Shown here: in pieces, positions 16,645 through 25,280 of the stretch
Numbering within the stretch: position 1 is the first letter of the stretch
How the letters are laid out: the number at the start of each line of letters is the position of its first letter
From: Shewanella polaris
GTDB taxonomy: Bacteria > Pseudomonadota > Gammaproteobacteria > Enterobacterales > Shewanellaceae
Direction of reading: 5' to 3'
NCBI RefSeq assembly: GCF_006385555.1
Contig: NZ_CP041036.1
Coordinates: 3,224,001-3,288,000, forward strand
Length of the DNA: 64,000 bases
Translations under genes and position numbers: made by a program
Notes under the pieces: generated by a model
Seen by the model: the letters and a program-made list of their open reading frames with translations, nothing else
Told to the model about the DNA's origin: nothing
The model's database searches: none

Positions 16645-17710
16645 ACTGTATATCCATAAGGGCTATCCATTTAGCGCCACCAGTGTCAATATGTAGTAAT
16701 AAAAACTTCATCGTATTTATTAAAAGCTGGCGTTGATTCCCCTACAAATTGGGACGAATTTGTTGATTGGGTTCATGATGAACAATCTTGCATCAGCTAC
16801 CTTTACGCACTTCGTTGGCCAAACGGATTCATTTGCCCAAGCTGTTCAAGCCATCAATCACCTTATCTGTTAAGTAATGGCAAGTTAAAATGTCATGCTT
16901 GTCGTTCTCAGTGTTCAGTTACATCAAGTACACTTTTTGACAAAACAAGAAACCACATGAAAAGTTGGTTTGCTGCGGTCTGGTTTATTACAAATCAAAA
17001 AAATGGTGTCAGCGATCTTGGAGTTCAAAGGCTATTAGGTCTTGGGAGTTATCAAACCGCTTGGTCATTAATGCACAATTTAAGACATGCCATGGTTGAT
17101 CCTGAAAAGGACAAATTATCCGGCATCGTAGAGGTTGACGAAACACTAATAGGTGGCGTCGTTCCCCAATCATTTATTAAAAATCAATAGGGTAAGCGTA
17201 AAGCTGTAGTTTTGGTCGCTGTTGAGCTGCTATCACCCTCTGGATTTGGCCGGATACGTTTAAGGCAAGTGGAAAGTGCAACCAGAGAACATATCCATCA
17301 ATTCATTCAAGATGTAATTGAATCTGGTAGTACAATTTGTAGTGATAGCTCTCAAGCATACAAACAAATAGACAAGAAAGAATATAAGCATAACCGAATA
17401 GTGCATTTAGGTTCATTTGTACCTGCACATGAAACAATGGCTGGGGTACATCGAGTCTCATCATTATGTAAAAGATGGCTTTTAGGTACATATCAAGGCG
17501 CGCTAAAAACTAAGCAACTTGATTATTATTTAGATGAGTTTACATTTCGCTTCAACAGAAGAAAGTCAGATTCTCGGGGATTATGATTCTACAGGTTGCT
17601 TGAACAAGCAATGCGTTCTAAGCCGATAACGTACCAATCAATTAAAAATCGATAACCACAATATATAGTGGTTGATTGTGCTAAGTGGATAGCCCTTGTT
17701 TACATACAGT
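16645..17710 (+). mobile_element. IS1595-family insertion sequence (decayed)
   Basis: Terminal inverted repeats: AAGGGCTATCCATTTAGC at 16658-16675 and its partner GCTAAGTGGATAGCCCTT at 17680-17697; outer bases extend the dyad to ACTGTAT/ATACAGT. The element is about 1.07 kb and carries one transposase frame with two internal stops. No clear target duplication was found. Confidence 0.8.
16705..17655 (+). pseudogene. IS1595-type transposase with two premature stops
   Basis: The frame shows the N-terminal zinc ribbon of the family (CPSCSSHQSPY, then LKCHACRSQCSVT), the SSTLFDKTR segment, the DDE start GIVEVDETLIGG and, near the end, YLDEFTFRFNRR. In-frame TAG at 17188-17190 and TGA at 17584-17586 interrupt it; the reading continues in the same frame after each stop to TAA at 17655. 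No ATG start is visible at the 5' end. ISs of this group are frequent in and beside integron cassette arrays. Confidence 0.85.
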
Positions 17711-17878
17711 TATTCTAGCAGTGTATAAAGAAGAAGCAAGTATCTCTCTAGCAAATTAAATCACACTTGATTATCTAACGATATCAAAAAAAGATTGCCG
17801 AGCAGGCTTATTAAAAGTCTTCTATAAATTAATAAAACACTGCTTGTCGGCAAAAATCATATTTTTTAAACGTCAGGG
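17711..17878. other. Spacer with imperfect palindrome
   Basis: Contains TTGCCGAGCAG (17792-17802) and CTGCTTGTCGGCAA (17842-17855) as imperfect arms of a roughly 64-nt hairpin upstream of the 127-residue gene. It may be a regulatory hairpin or small repeat. Confidence 0.35.
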
Positions 17879-18262
17879 ATGAATACCATGATAATGAAAA
17901 TGATCTCCTCTTGGATTAAGCACCTTTCTAAAAAAGAAGAACTTAGGTTCAAGCAAATACAGGAAGCGGCCACAAAAAGCTCTGAAGAAAAAAAGGTCGA
18001 GGCAAAGACCAGACTTGCAGCGTTAGACCAACACAAGGCAAATATTCTTGCGATCAAGCGCTTTTCCTATTGGGATGAATACACAAAATACGGGAAGAGT
18101 GGTTTCGGTATCGAAAAGTACGATGAAAAAGTGAGTGTTCTGAAAGCCGGCTTGGAAACACTGCTTGTCGACGTGGAGAAGCCAGAGCTAGGCTATGCAA
18201 AGAGTATTGATAGGGATGCAAATGAACTCAATAGGACATTTTCTAAGGCTACTAGGATTTGA
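17879..18262 (+). CDS. Hypothetical coiled-coil protein, 127 aa
   Basis: A hydrophilic, Lys/Glu-rich protein; residues 15-60 are predicted coiled coil (LSKKEELRFKQIQEAATKSS). The C-terminal half includes YWDEYTKYGKSGFGIEKYDE. No recognised family. ATG at 17879 or the internal ATG at residue 4 or 6 may be the start. It overlaps the next ORF's TTG start by four bases, which suggests either an operon or a chance junction. Confidence 0.5.
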   Translation: MNTMIMKMISSWIKHLSKKEELRFKQIQEAATKSSEEKKVEAKTRLAALDQHKANILAIKRFSYWDEYTKYGKSGFGIEKYDEKVSVLKAGLETLLVDVEKPELGYAKSIDRDANELNRTFSKATRI

Positions 18263-18822
18263 ATGAAATACCCGCACCAGAGCAGAGCCAGTGGCGTAAT
18301 TTGGAGCAAAGCAGTGGTAAAAGTCAATTGCAGTGGCTTGAACTGGCCAATAGCCAAAGCTTTAGCAAACACAGCGAATTGGTGAATTGGCTAAAAAGCG
18401 AATTTAGTATTGGTCATGGTAATGCCAACCTGATTGCCCACTGGGCCAAGCAGGCTGCGGCCGGTGGTGAACCCAGCCAGGATGATCTATTGGCGGCACA
18501 ATACAGCGATGCCAAAATGGTATTAAAACCGATTTATGATGCCCTTATCGAGTACGTTCAAAGCCTTGGCAATGATGTAGAACTGAGCCCGAAAAAAGCC
18601 TATGTCAGCCTGAGGCGGAACAAGCAGTTTGCTTTGTTACAACCCTCAACAACCACACGATTTGATCTTGGTTTGAATTTAAAAGATGTTGAGCCTGAGG
18701 GCATATTGGAAGCATCGGGCAGTTTTAATGCTATGTGCAGTCATCATATTCGTATCAGCTCAACCGCCGACATCGACCATAGGGTTAAACACTGGCTGGC
18801 TGAAGCATATTGTCGTGGCTGA
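18259..18822 (+). CDS. DUF4287/DUF5655 domain protein
   Basis: About 187 residues. Residues 15-70 fit DUF4287 (GKSQLQWLELANSQSFSKHS, then GHGNANLIAHWAK). Residues 85-185 fit DUF5655 (KPIYDALIEYVQSLGNDVEL, KKAYVSLRRNKQFALLQPS, LEASGSFNAMC). Near full length for this small family, whose function is unknown. The frame has no ATG at its 5' end; TTG at 18259 is the first possible start, so the N-terminus may be trimmed. GC content is visibly higher than in neighbouring genes, suggesting separate acquisition. Confidence 0.72.
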   Translation: MNEIPAPEQSQWRNLEQSSGKSQLQWLELANSQSFSKHSELVNWLKSEFSIGHGNANLIAHWAKQAAAGGEPSQDDLLAAQYSDAKMVLKPIYDALIEYVQSLGNDVELSPKKAYVSLRRNKQFALLQPSTTTRFDLGLNLKDVEPEGILEASGSFNAMCSHHIRISSTADIDHRVKHWLAEAYCRG

Positions 18823-19027
18823 AACTAATCGAGTTTGAATGCAGAGCATATGTTACTTGCTTCTGAAAAGCTTGTATTGGGCATACTACTTCGATCTAAC
18901 TGCTCATTGCTTTAGGTTTACTACAAAACGCATGTCCGTAGCTAAGTCAAAGTGGACATTGGTTTTTTAGTAAGCCTTGTTTCTGAACGACCGTTGATCG
19001 CTCGAAGCCGTCCGTCGTATCAGTCCG

Positions 19028-19070
19028 TATTTTTGCCGTTCGATTCAATAATTCGTTTGGTCCGTATATG
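19028..19070. repeat. Dispersed repeat family D, copy 1
   Basis: TTTTTGCCGTTCGATT, then AATTCGTTTGGTCCG; the same words in order recur at 62689-62730. Confidence 0.55.
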
Positions 19071-19189
19071 GCCGAAGCCAGGTTTAAGCTGAAGGAAAAA
19101 TTTATACCATTGGAAGTGGAAGTTCGCATAAAATGAGTCGTACAATCCCTTCAACGGCTAGGATGTGTCTAGGTTATTGGTGGCAATTC

Positions 19190-19305
19190 AATTGTCGTTG
19201 GCCTTTCGCTTTCACTCAGGAAGAGGGGCCAGTTTATTCTGATGACTTAGTGCCTTGTTGTTGATTAATCAAACTGGCGTAACTTCGCCGAAGGCGGCAT
19301 AAGAC
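19190..19305. repeat. Dispersed repeat family C, copy 1
   Basis: Starts TTGGCCTTTCGCTTT, contains CAGTTTATTC and ends AACTTCGCCGAAGGCGGC, where GCC-GAA-GGC forms a tight hairpin. Related copies lie at 60245-60345 and 63533-63632. Confidence 0.6.
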
Positions 19306-19572
19306 TAAATTGTTGATTAGAAAAAATGCTAGATTTCAGTATATGTAGGTTTGATCACAACAACCCCATCACCACCAAAATGTTTTATCGTTATTAGTTG
19401 ACAAGATTTATGGAAGGTTGATATTTTCAGGTCTCTTTTAAATATATTTTTCAATTTTAACCTCCGATTATTCTTGAGTTCTGTGAAACCAATTTTGTTG
19501 CATGGTTGCATTCAATTCTTGATATATACTGCTGAATTTAACAAAGTCCCCCGACATTTGTTAAATTAAAGT

Positions 19573-20580
19573 TTATGCCGCATCCTGAAACTCACCAGCC
19601 AAACTATTAGCATTAATAATTAATGGCGGTAGCCATTTGAAATTAAACTTACGCGAATTACTGTTTCTTTTTCCTGACCAGAATCCATGCCAATGAGCGC
19701 TTCGTATATGGGGCGTCATATTTTTATTTTTTCCACCCTTAAAATCAGTATCTACATTTAGCGACTTAGCCAAATCTTTACCGACATTCCAAATTGTAGA
19801 TTTTTTGGGAGGGAAAAAGCGTAAACCTTTTTTTGTATTTCGAAGCGTTGGATTATTTGGAGGAAATTTTTCTATCTGCTCAATATCGGGTTCATCACTG
19901 CACAAGTAAAGTAAAAGTGAAATGCATTGATGGGCTACCTGACACATTAATTTCTTAGCATTTCTAACAATTAGATCGTCATTATAAAGGTCATTTATTT
20001 CATCCGTTTCAGAAAAACAAAGTGCCCTTTGCTTATTAGATTCAGACCACGTCCGCTCAATCGATTCTTCTACAGACCAATCCCCTAAATGTAAAATGAG
20101 TGGAACTAAACCATTTTCCTGGTCCAGTAAAAATCTAATCTCGGCACGGCCTGTAGCAATGTCATGCTCTAAATGAGCAAAAAATCCAAATTGATTTTTG
20201 TCTGAGGGAGTTTCAATATAAACACACCATTGCGGCAATCTAAATAGTACATCAGCAGGTATATTTCTGCTTATTTTGGTATTGCGTATTGATTCATATA
20301 AAGTATCAGTAAATTTATATATACCTTGTGTATACCGCCATGCATCAAGAGCTGCCAACATTGAAATTTCACAAGAGAAGTTTAAAGAAAGGCGATTATA
20401 TTGTGTTGATACAATAGCTGCATGAGCGGCCATTGGCGTTAAGCACCAGTCAGGCCAATCGGGTAAATCGATGCCTTTACCTTTGCGAATATATTGAAGT
20501 GATTTCCAGGCACCTGGATATTTTTTTGTTGCTTCATTTAAATGCTGAACTGGCCGGGGTAATATGTTTTTAACTTGCAT
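19573..20580 (-). CDS. AcrVA2-family anti-CRISPR homologue
   Basis: 335 residues. Landmarks shared with AcrVA2 of Moraxella, from memory of that protein: DAWRYTQGIYKF (about 92-103; AcrVA2 has AWRNTLGIYQL), LPQWCVYIET (about 129-138; LPDWCVYVDI), LLLYLCSDEPDI (about 234-245; LLWLCVAEPDI) and the C-terminal HIRSAHWHGFWSGKR (about 299-313; HIRRGHWHGYWQG) followed by FKWLPPLIINAN. AcrVA2 blocks production of Cas12a by recognising its nascent N-terminus and promoting loss of its mRNA. The ATG at 20580 has AGGA upstream. It is the last gene of a three-gene operon and lies between an IS4 relic and the integron/IS1595 region. No Cas12a gene or CRISPR array is in the window, so its real target is open. 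Confidence 0.85.
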   Translation of the reverse strand: MQVKNILPRPVQHLNEATKKYPGAWKSLQYIRKGKGIDLPDWPDWCLTPMAAHAAIVSTQYNRLSLNFSCEISMLAALDAWRYTQGIYKFTDTLYESIRNTKISRNIPADVLFRLPQWCVYIETPSDKNQFGFFAHLEHDIATGRAEIRFLLDQENGLVPLILHLGDWSVEESIERTWSESNKQRALCFSETDEINDLYNDDLIVRNAKKLMCQVAHQCISLLLYLCSDEPDIEQIEKFPPNNPTLRNTKKGLRFFPPKKSTIWNVGKDLAKSLNVDTDFKGGKNKNMTPHIRSAHWHGFWSGKRNSNSRKFNFKWLPPLIINANSLAGEFQDAA

Positions 20581-20664
20581 AATTTTCCTATTATATCTGG
20601 TTGTCGTTTTGTGAGGGATTTCACTAAAACCAACTGCTTTCTTGGTAAACTAGTCAAGTTGAAG

Positions 20665-21258
20665 TCAGATTCCCATTTGATGCATTTTAATTTTTCTAAT
20701 TAAATCACATGGTTGTTGCGACATCCAAACTTGCATTTGTGCCTCACCATTATGAATACTAGATATTTGTTCTTGTACCTTGGATAAAAATTCAATCGTC
20801 AGTTCTGGTGACATTGTAACTGCTCGTAACACTTTAATTTCTTTAGTTGTACTATCAACTATATGCACATTAATTAATAACCGCTGCTTATTATTTTCAA
20901 TATTGTGTAATTGAATATCTTTAATAATCCTGGCATCAAATGGGCTATCAAGTGTTAACACTGGCCTGCCTTTATTGTCATGAAATTGCCATAGCAATAA
21001 TATTGCTCCATTCTTTGCTAGTATACCGCAGGAAATATTACATCTTCGTAAAGCCAAAGCTTCCAGTTTATCGATCCCCTTCATCATAATAATTAATCTA
21101 TTTGAGGCTCTCAAAAACTCAGCACACGCCCCGTCCTGTACTGGTAGCTGTAAATGATATTTTTCACCAACTACCAAGTAGTTTAAAGAATCGTTTGTAA
21201 AACTTTTTGCTACTTGAAAATTTTGTTTTTTTAATGGTTCGAATTCAATTTCGGACAT
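20665..21258 (-). CDS. Hypothetical protein, 197 aa, upstream of the AcrVA2 homologue
   Basis: A soluble protein without signal peptide or membrane helix. Beta-rich centre (SCGILAKNGAILLLWQFHD, GRPVLTLDSPFDARII) and a helical C-terminus (IEFLSKVQEQISSIHNGEAQ) ending MHQMGI. No recognised family. Start ATG at 21258 with AAGGA at good spacing. It sits 84 bp upstream of the AcrVA2-like gene and 17 bp downstream of a 44-codon ORF, all on the minus strand, so a joint transcript is likely. By location it is a candidate anti-defence or counter-defence partner, which is guilt by association only. Confidence 0.62.
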   Translation of the reverse strand: MSEIEFEPLKKQNFQVAKSFTNDSLNYLVVGEKYHLQLPVQDGACAEFLRASNRLIIMMKGIDKLEALALRRCNISCGILAKNGAILLLWQFHDNKGRPVLTLDSPFDARIIKDIQLHNIENNKQRLLINVHIVDSTTKEIKVLRAVTMSPELTIEFLSKVQEQISSIHNGEAQMQVWMSQQPCDLIRKIKMHQMGI

Positions 21259-21275
21259 GGTTTTTCCTTTTTATT

Positions 21276-21410
21276 TTAAGATGCACTTTTCAATGCGATT
21301 AGTGATGCCATAGTATTGAGTGATATGATTTTAGTTAGCTGTTCTTGAGAAGTAGTCGTCTTACGTGTTAATGAAAGACTGATGCCTTCGATAATTTTTC
21401 GTTGAGTCAT
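21276..21410 (-). CDS. Small hypothetical protein, 44 aa, first gene of the acr operon
   Basis: MTQRKIIEGISLSLTRKTTT and then a helical segment QLTKIISLNTMASLIALK. The ATG at 21410 has AGGA nine bases upstream. It is directly upstream of the 197-residue gene in the same orientation. It is too short for a helix-turn-helix Aca regulator. Function unknown. Confidence 0.5.
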   Translation of the reverse strand: MTQRKIIEGISLSLTRKTTTSQEQLTKIISLNTMASLIALKSAS

Positions 21411-21439
21411 TTAAATCCTAAAATAATTAAAAAAGTTGT

Positions 21440-21472
21440 TGACAGGGTATTTACACATGTATTAATATACAA
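21440..21472. promoter_or_regulatory. Promoter-like sequence and dyad upstream of the acr operon
   Basis: TGTAT-TAAT-ATACA (21459-21472) is a 5-4-5 dyad between the acr operon and the IS4 relic. On the plus strand TTGACA (21440-21445) and TAATAT (21464-21469), 18 bp apart, form a strong-looking sigma-70 promoter whose -10 lies within the dyad. It points away from the operon toward the IS. The operon's own promoter must overlap this site on the minus strand but is less clear. Confidence 0.45.
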
Positions 21473-21706
21473 GCATAGTTAACACTCTTTTATCATAAAA
21501 ACATTTCGCGAAAAGTCAAGCTTTTTCTATTTTTTTCTTCGCGTGCGTGAACTCATTCCCACTAATTCAGCGTATTAAATCTTCTTTTAAATTATTTTAA
21601 GATGGTTGATTTTCAATGTTTGAAGTCTCAACTCCTATTTCAATCTAAGCCAAGCAGGCTGGGGGAAGTGGACCAATTTCAAATGAAAAAATGGCTTTAT
21701 ACTTCC

Positions 21707-23146
21707 TAATGCCGTTCACTTAAAGTGAGCGGCATTTTTTCTTTTTGCCACAGGGTACTTGTTTTTACTGACTTTTAAGCACCTTGGATAACTTCGTTCT
21801 CGTTCACCCTCCAACTTAAACTGTTTGGCATTTCTCTCTATATCTAAAATGAGTTTGGGGACATTGCCTGGTGCATATAACGGCATATGGGTGAGTTTAT
21901 TAATAATATGAGATGAAGCATCTCGAAAACTGAGCTGATTTGGAAATACGCTTTTAAGCGATTTCGCCATTAATATCATTTTATAACGTATTAAATTATA
22001 AGCTAATAATAACCCCCATAACTTCTGGTGTATCAGCTCTGGAAGGTTGCTTCTCAGCGTAAATCGAGTTTCTAGCATATATTGCTTCATTTCTCGATAA
22101 CCCAGCTCTATCTCCCAGCGATGGGCATATAAATCAACAATCTCAGCACTCGGATAGGCCATAGGATCAAGCATTTAACTGAGAATGCTGACTTGCTTCC
22201 CTTTTACCTGACGAGTGGTTAATCTGGCTTCTATTGTCAATGGAAGTTCAGGGCGCTTCTTTCTTGATTGAGGTGTGGTACTCAGCTTCACCAGTTTATC
22301 GTGCTTACCTAAGCTGCGGATTTCTTCATATTGAGTGTCTTTTTTTAATGGCAATAACCAGTGAGTATTGACACCTTTTAACTGCCAATCATGTAATAAA
22401 CCGAGCGAATAAAAGCCCTTATCAAATAAGGTCAAACTGTTGTCAGGCACACGTTTGATAAGCTTAGCGGCTAAGATCATTTCATTTTCAGCAACACTGT
22501 CAAAGGCGCTATCTACGAGTAAATGGCTACTGAGCTCCATCATGCAAACCATTCGAACTTGCGGGTAACCTGACTCACTTGCTTTGTTTGCTGTGCGCGC
22601 AAAAGCTGCGCTATTTTCTTTCGTTTCAGGAGTTCGCCATACCACGCCATCAACACCAAAGTGGTTCAAACCACACCAATGAGGATGTTCAGCGCGTTGA
22701 TGTCAAGTGGCGGCTGAACGATAGAATATATCGCGCACCACATTACTACCCAACTTTTTTCTAGCCTGTGTTACAGCACTTGTAGCGACATAATCAACTT
22801 CTTGTGGTAGCACAATATCAAGCTTGTTAATCAATTGACGAACGGATTCATTGCGAAATAAAGACATACCAATAACAGCCCAAACCATAGCATCCATGGG
22901 AAGTTTTCGTCGTCTTAATGTGGCAACACCGTTGGAGTCTAGACAAGATTGAATAATATCGGGCTCAAGGACATCAGCAAGGCATGAGAATTCAGTCTGG
23001 CGGTTAATTGAAGTGCGGGCAAGAGCTTCTGAAAGTTCCATAAAAAAATCCGATAATGAAGATTATCGGATTTTGGCAGACTGAAAAGATCGGTCAAGAG
23101 ATCGGTTTATTTTTTTATAACTTCAGTTCTTAACTGATCGGCATTA
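21707..23146 (-). mobile_element. IS4-family insertion sequence (decayed)
   Basis: Ends TAATGCCGTTCACTTAA (21707-21723) and, inverted, TTAACTGATCGGCATTA (23130-23146) form about 17-bp terminal repeats; the dyad can be extended a few bases outward (TCC/GGA). About 1.44 kb with a single transposase gene interrupted by two stops. No target duplication was recognised. Confidence 0.78.
21716..23041 (-). pseudogene. IS4-type transposase with two in-frame stops
   Basis: From ATG at 23041 (MELSEALARTSINRQTEFSC) one frame runs to 21716 with a TGA at about 22700 and a TAA at 22175. It contains the N-terminal domain (LPMDAMVWAVIGMSLFRNES), the first catalytic Asp ([12 protein letters not shown]), the second ([10 protein letters not shown]) and the catalytic Glu with the Y-R-E-x-K type box (RWEIELGYREMKQYM). 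All three pieces share the same frame, so only the two stops disable it. Confidence 0.87.
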
Positions 23147-23172
23147 GGAGTTATTCCGGTCTTTTTTTATAT

Positions 23173-23198
23173 AAAAAATGGAAATCCTTTTCCATAAA
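23173..23198 (-). terminator. Intrinsic terminator of the cop operon
   Basis: On the minus strand ATGGAAA (23195-23189) pairs with TTTCCAT (23185-23179), followed by TTTTTT and more T/A. It lies about 100 bp past the last cop-operon stop. Confidence 0.65.
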
Positions 23199-23299
23199 AT
23201 ATCATGCATTAACATGATCCGAGTCTTTGTGGTTTTCTTGGGAGCACCTACAAAGAAGCTCAAGATAATCCCTTATCTGGTTGATGAAACTTTTATTAG

Positions 23300-23791
23300 T
23301 TACGACCAGTGCACGTGGGTTATTTTCCAATGACCATCCGCTTGTTTAATTAACACAAGCGTTTCCATGGTCATTGAGTCAATACTTTTACCTTTATATT
23401 CACCTTGGGCGTGACTTATTGACGTTGAAATAGCAATGTCACCCGTAATCGTTATTTGGTGTTCTTTTGCCGTTATGGTTAACCCTTTTAAGTAGGCCAT
23501 ATCCGCAAGCATGTGATGATTGGCATACTCCGTAAGTGAACGTTCTACTTTTCCACCTTCATAAATTTGCACATTGGCTGCTAATGACTGCCTAACAATA
23601 GCCTCATTGCCCATTTGCAATGCAGCATGAAATTGTTTGACGACATTACCCGCGGCGGAATCAACACCGATAAACGCTTTTTGTTCTATAGGGTGAGTTT
23701 CATCATCATGGGCGAAGCTCAATGAGCTTTGTCCTGCTGACATCAGTAATATCCCGGTCGTTATGAGTATTGTTAAAGGGCTATTATTCAT
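23300..23791 (-). CDS. Periplasmic NTF2/SnoaL-like protein
   Basis: 163 residues with a signal peptide ending near LSFAHDDE. The mature part fits the NTF2-like (DUF4440/SnoaL) cone fold: VVKQFHAALQMGNEAIVRQS, then a strand series and the closing GHWKITHVHWS. It is the last gene of the copG-copA-copB-copC-copD operon, 27 bp after copD. His residues near both ends (AHDDETHP, HVHWS) could bind copper, but that is speculation. Proteins of this type recur beside copC/copD in related bacteria. Confidence 0.75.
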   Translation of the reverse strand: MNNSPLTILITTGILLMSAGQSSLSFAHDDETHPIEQKAFIGVDSAAGNVVKQFHAALQMGNEAIVRQSLAANVQIYEGGKVERSLTEYANHHMLADMAYLKGLTITAKEHQITITGDIAISTSISHAQGEYKGKSIDSMTMETLVLIKQADGHWKITHVHWS

Positions 23792-23818
23792 TTTTATCTC
23801 TCTGTTAATTTATAGTGA

Positions 23819-24715
23819 TTATCCAAGGCTCATAGGACCTAGTACGCTCGAAAGTACCGCTGTTGTCGCTAATATCAGTACTGCTATTAATGCTTCTAAT
23901 CCAATCGATTTTTGTAGTTTTTGTTTTGCGAGTGATGGGTTCGCAATCGTTAATTTCGGTACTAAAACCAATTTATGCCATGCTGCTATAAGTAAAATGA
24001 TAGCCACCAAACAGAGCTTGATGGTGACCGCAATACCATAATCGGAACTGAATAATTCAGTGGGACTATCAAACAACATCCACACCATTCCCATGCCTGA
24101 AAGCAACACTAGAATGACAATCACTATGCCTAAACGACCAAATGTATCCATGACATTTTTTATGACGATGTTGTCATCGGTGCTACATAATTTCCATAAT
24201 GGATAAAAAGCGCCTATCCAACTGCCAATGATCAACACGTGTATCAATATTAAGCCTTGAGCAAGCAATCCCAGTTCAGTGCTATGGCCTATAAAAGTAA
24301 ACGTAACAGCAATTAACAGACAGCTGAGAATCGCTAATACCGCAGAAAACGTTTTGATATAGCGGTTCTTATGAAACAGTAAACTACTAGCCACGAGCAT
24401 TAACCCAAAGCCGATTAAGCGCCAAAGCACCGTTTGCCCTACCTGGGTTGGCCACAGAAAAGCATGCATCTGCGCATCGAATATTCCCATCAAGCCGTTT
24501 TCAGCAAAACCCCCTACTTGCGCAAAATAATTGATACTAACGGCAATCAACCCCAAAACAGCACCAAGGCCGGTATATTTTGCAACGCTAATGCCGAGGT
24601 TCGGTTGACCCTTAATGAGATATTGCATCAATGTGCCGCCAATAACGGCGGCAACACTAAGATAAATAACCCATTTAGTTATCAACACCGATATTTCAAA
24701 TACGGTTAATATCAT
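23819..24715 (-). CDS. copD: CopD-family copper resistance membrane protein
   Basis: 298 residues, about eight membrane helices. Landmarks are the helix with HAFLWPTQVGQTVLWRL (His and Trp near the periplasmic face), HVLIIGSWIGAFYPLW and the C-terminal KLCLVAIILLIAAWHKLVLVP, as in CopD/PcoD. CopD is thought to move copper across the inner membrane together with CopC. The start ATG at 24715 follows the copC stop by 14 bp; operon with copC upstream. Confidence 0.88.
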   Translation of the reverse strand: MILTVFEISVLITKWVIYLSVAAVIGGTLMQYLIKGQPNLGISVAKYTGLGAVLGLIAVSINYFAQVGGFAENGLMGIFDAQMHAFLWPTQVGQTVLWRLIGFGLMLVASSLLFHKNRYIKTFSAVLAILSCLLIAVTFTFIGHSTELGLLAQGLILIHVLIIGSWIGAFYPLWKLCSTDDNIVIKNVMDTFGRLGIVIVILVLLSGMGMVWMLFDSPTELFSSDYGIAVTIKLCLVAIILLIAAWHKLVLVPKLTIANPSLAKQKLQKSIGLEALIAVLILATTAVLSSVLGPMSLG

Positions 24716-24729
24716 GTTTACTCATCCAC

Positions 24730-25152
24730 TTATTGATGTGCAGTGTGCTCACTAGTCTCATGCTCCATCGTCATAGGCGGTGCACTGTGAGTGTTCATAC
24801 CAGAGTTATGTAGCATAAAGCTCATGTTGCCTTTCATCTTATGACCGTCGTCACCCATGATCATCCAGTTAACTGTATAATTAGCTGCACTTAATACTGG
24901 TAGACCGAATGAGAATGCTGCTTGACTGGTCGCACCTGAAGGTAATGTTAACGGTACACTTTGCTGCTTCTCATCTTGCATTGTTAATTTGACCAAACGT
25001 ACCGGAGCTGTAAAGGTCAGTTCAAGCTTTGTTGGGGCTTGACTTAGCATTGCTCCGTTAGCGGGCATAGAACTGCCCAGTCCGACATGAGCGAATGCTG
25101 AAGCACTAAGAAATAGACTTGTTACGACTAAAACACTGTTAAATAATTTCAT
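24730..25152 (-). CDS. copC: CopC-family periplasmic copper-binding protein
   Basis: 140 residues. After the signal peptide (ending ASAFA) the mature protein starts HVGLGSSMPANGAMLSQAP; this N-terminal His and the C-terminal GDDGHKMKG provide the Cu(II) site of CopC. LELTFTAPV is the usual second strand. The extra C-terminal tail is His/Met-rich (MNTHSAPPMTMEHETSEHTA), possibly a further Cu(I) site. It hands copper to CopD, encoded 14 bp downstream. Confidence 0.93.
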   Translation of the reverse strand: MKLFNSVLVVTSLFLSASAFAHVGLGSSMPANGAMLSQAPTKLELTFTAPVRLVKLTMQDEKQQSVPLTLPSGATSQAAFSFGLPVLSAANYTVNWMIMGDDGHKMKGNMSFMLHNSGMNTHSAPPMTMEHETSEHTAHQ

Positions 25153-25280
25153 AATATTTCCTTTTATATTGTTTATAACGATCGAAAAAAGATTTAAATA
25201 AATAATTAAATATCGGCTTAGCTAACATCTTAGCGCCAAGCCTTCGAACTGAGTGTAAGAACTAGTTTTAGAATTAGGTT

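Larger units (their letters stand above)
18823..19572. other. Repeat-rich gene-free interval
   Basis: About 750 bp without a gene. It holds repeat D copy 1 (19028-19070) and repeat C copy 1 (19190-19305). Short frames on both strands have no family resemblance. Confidence 0.45.

Noticed and set aside
18947..19129. 60-codon minus-strand ORF
   Set aside because: It lies across repeat D, has no ribosome binding site and no recognisable protein character.
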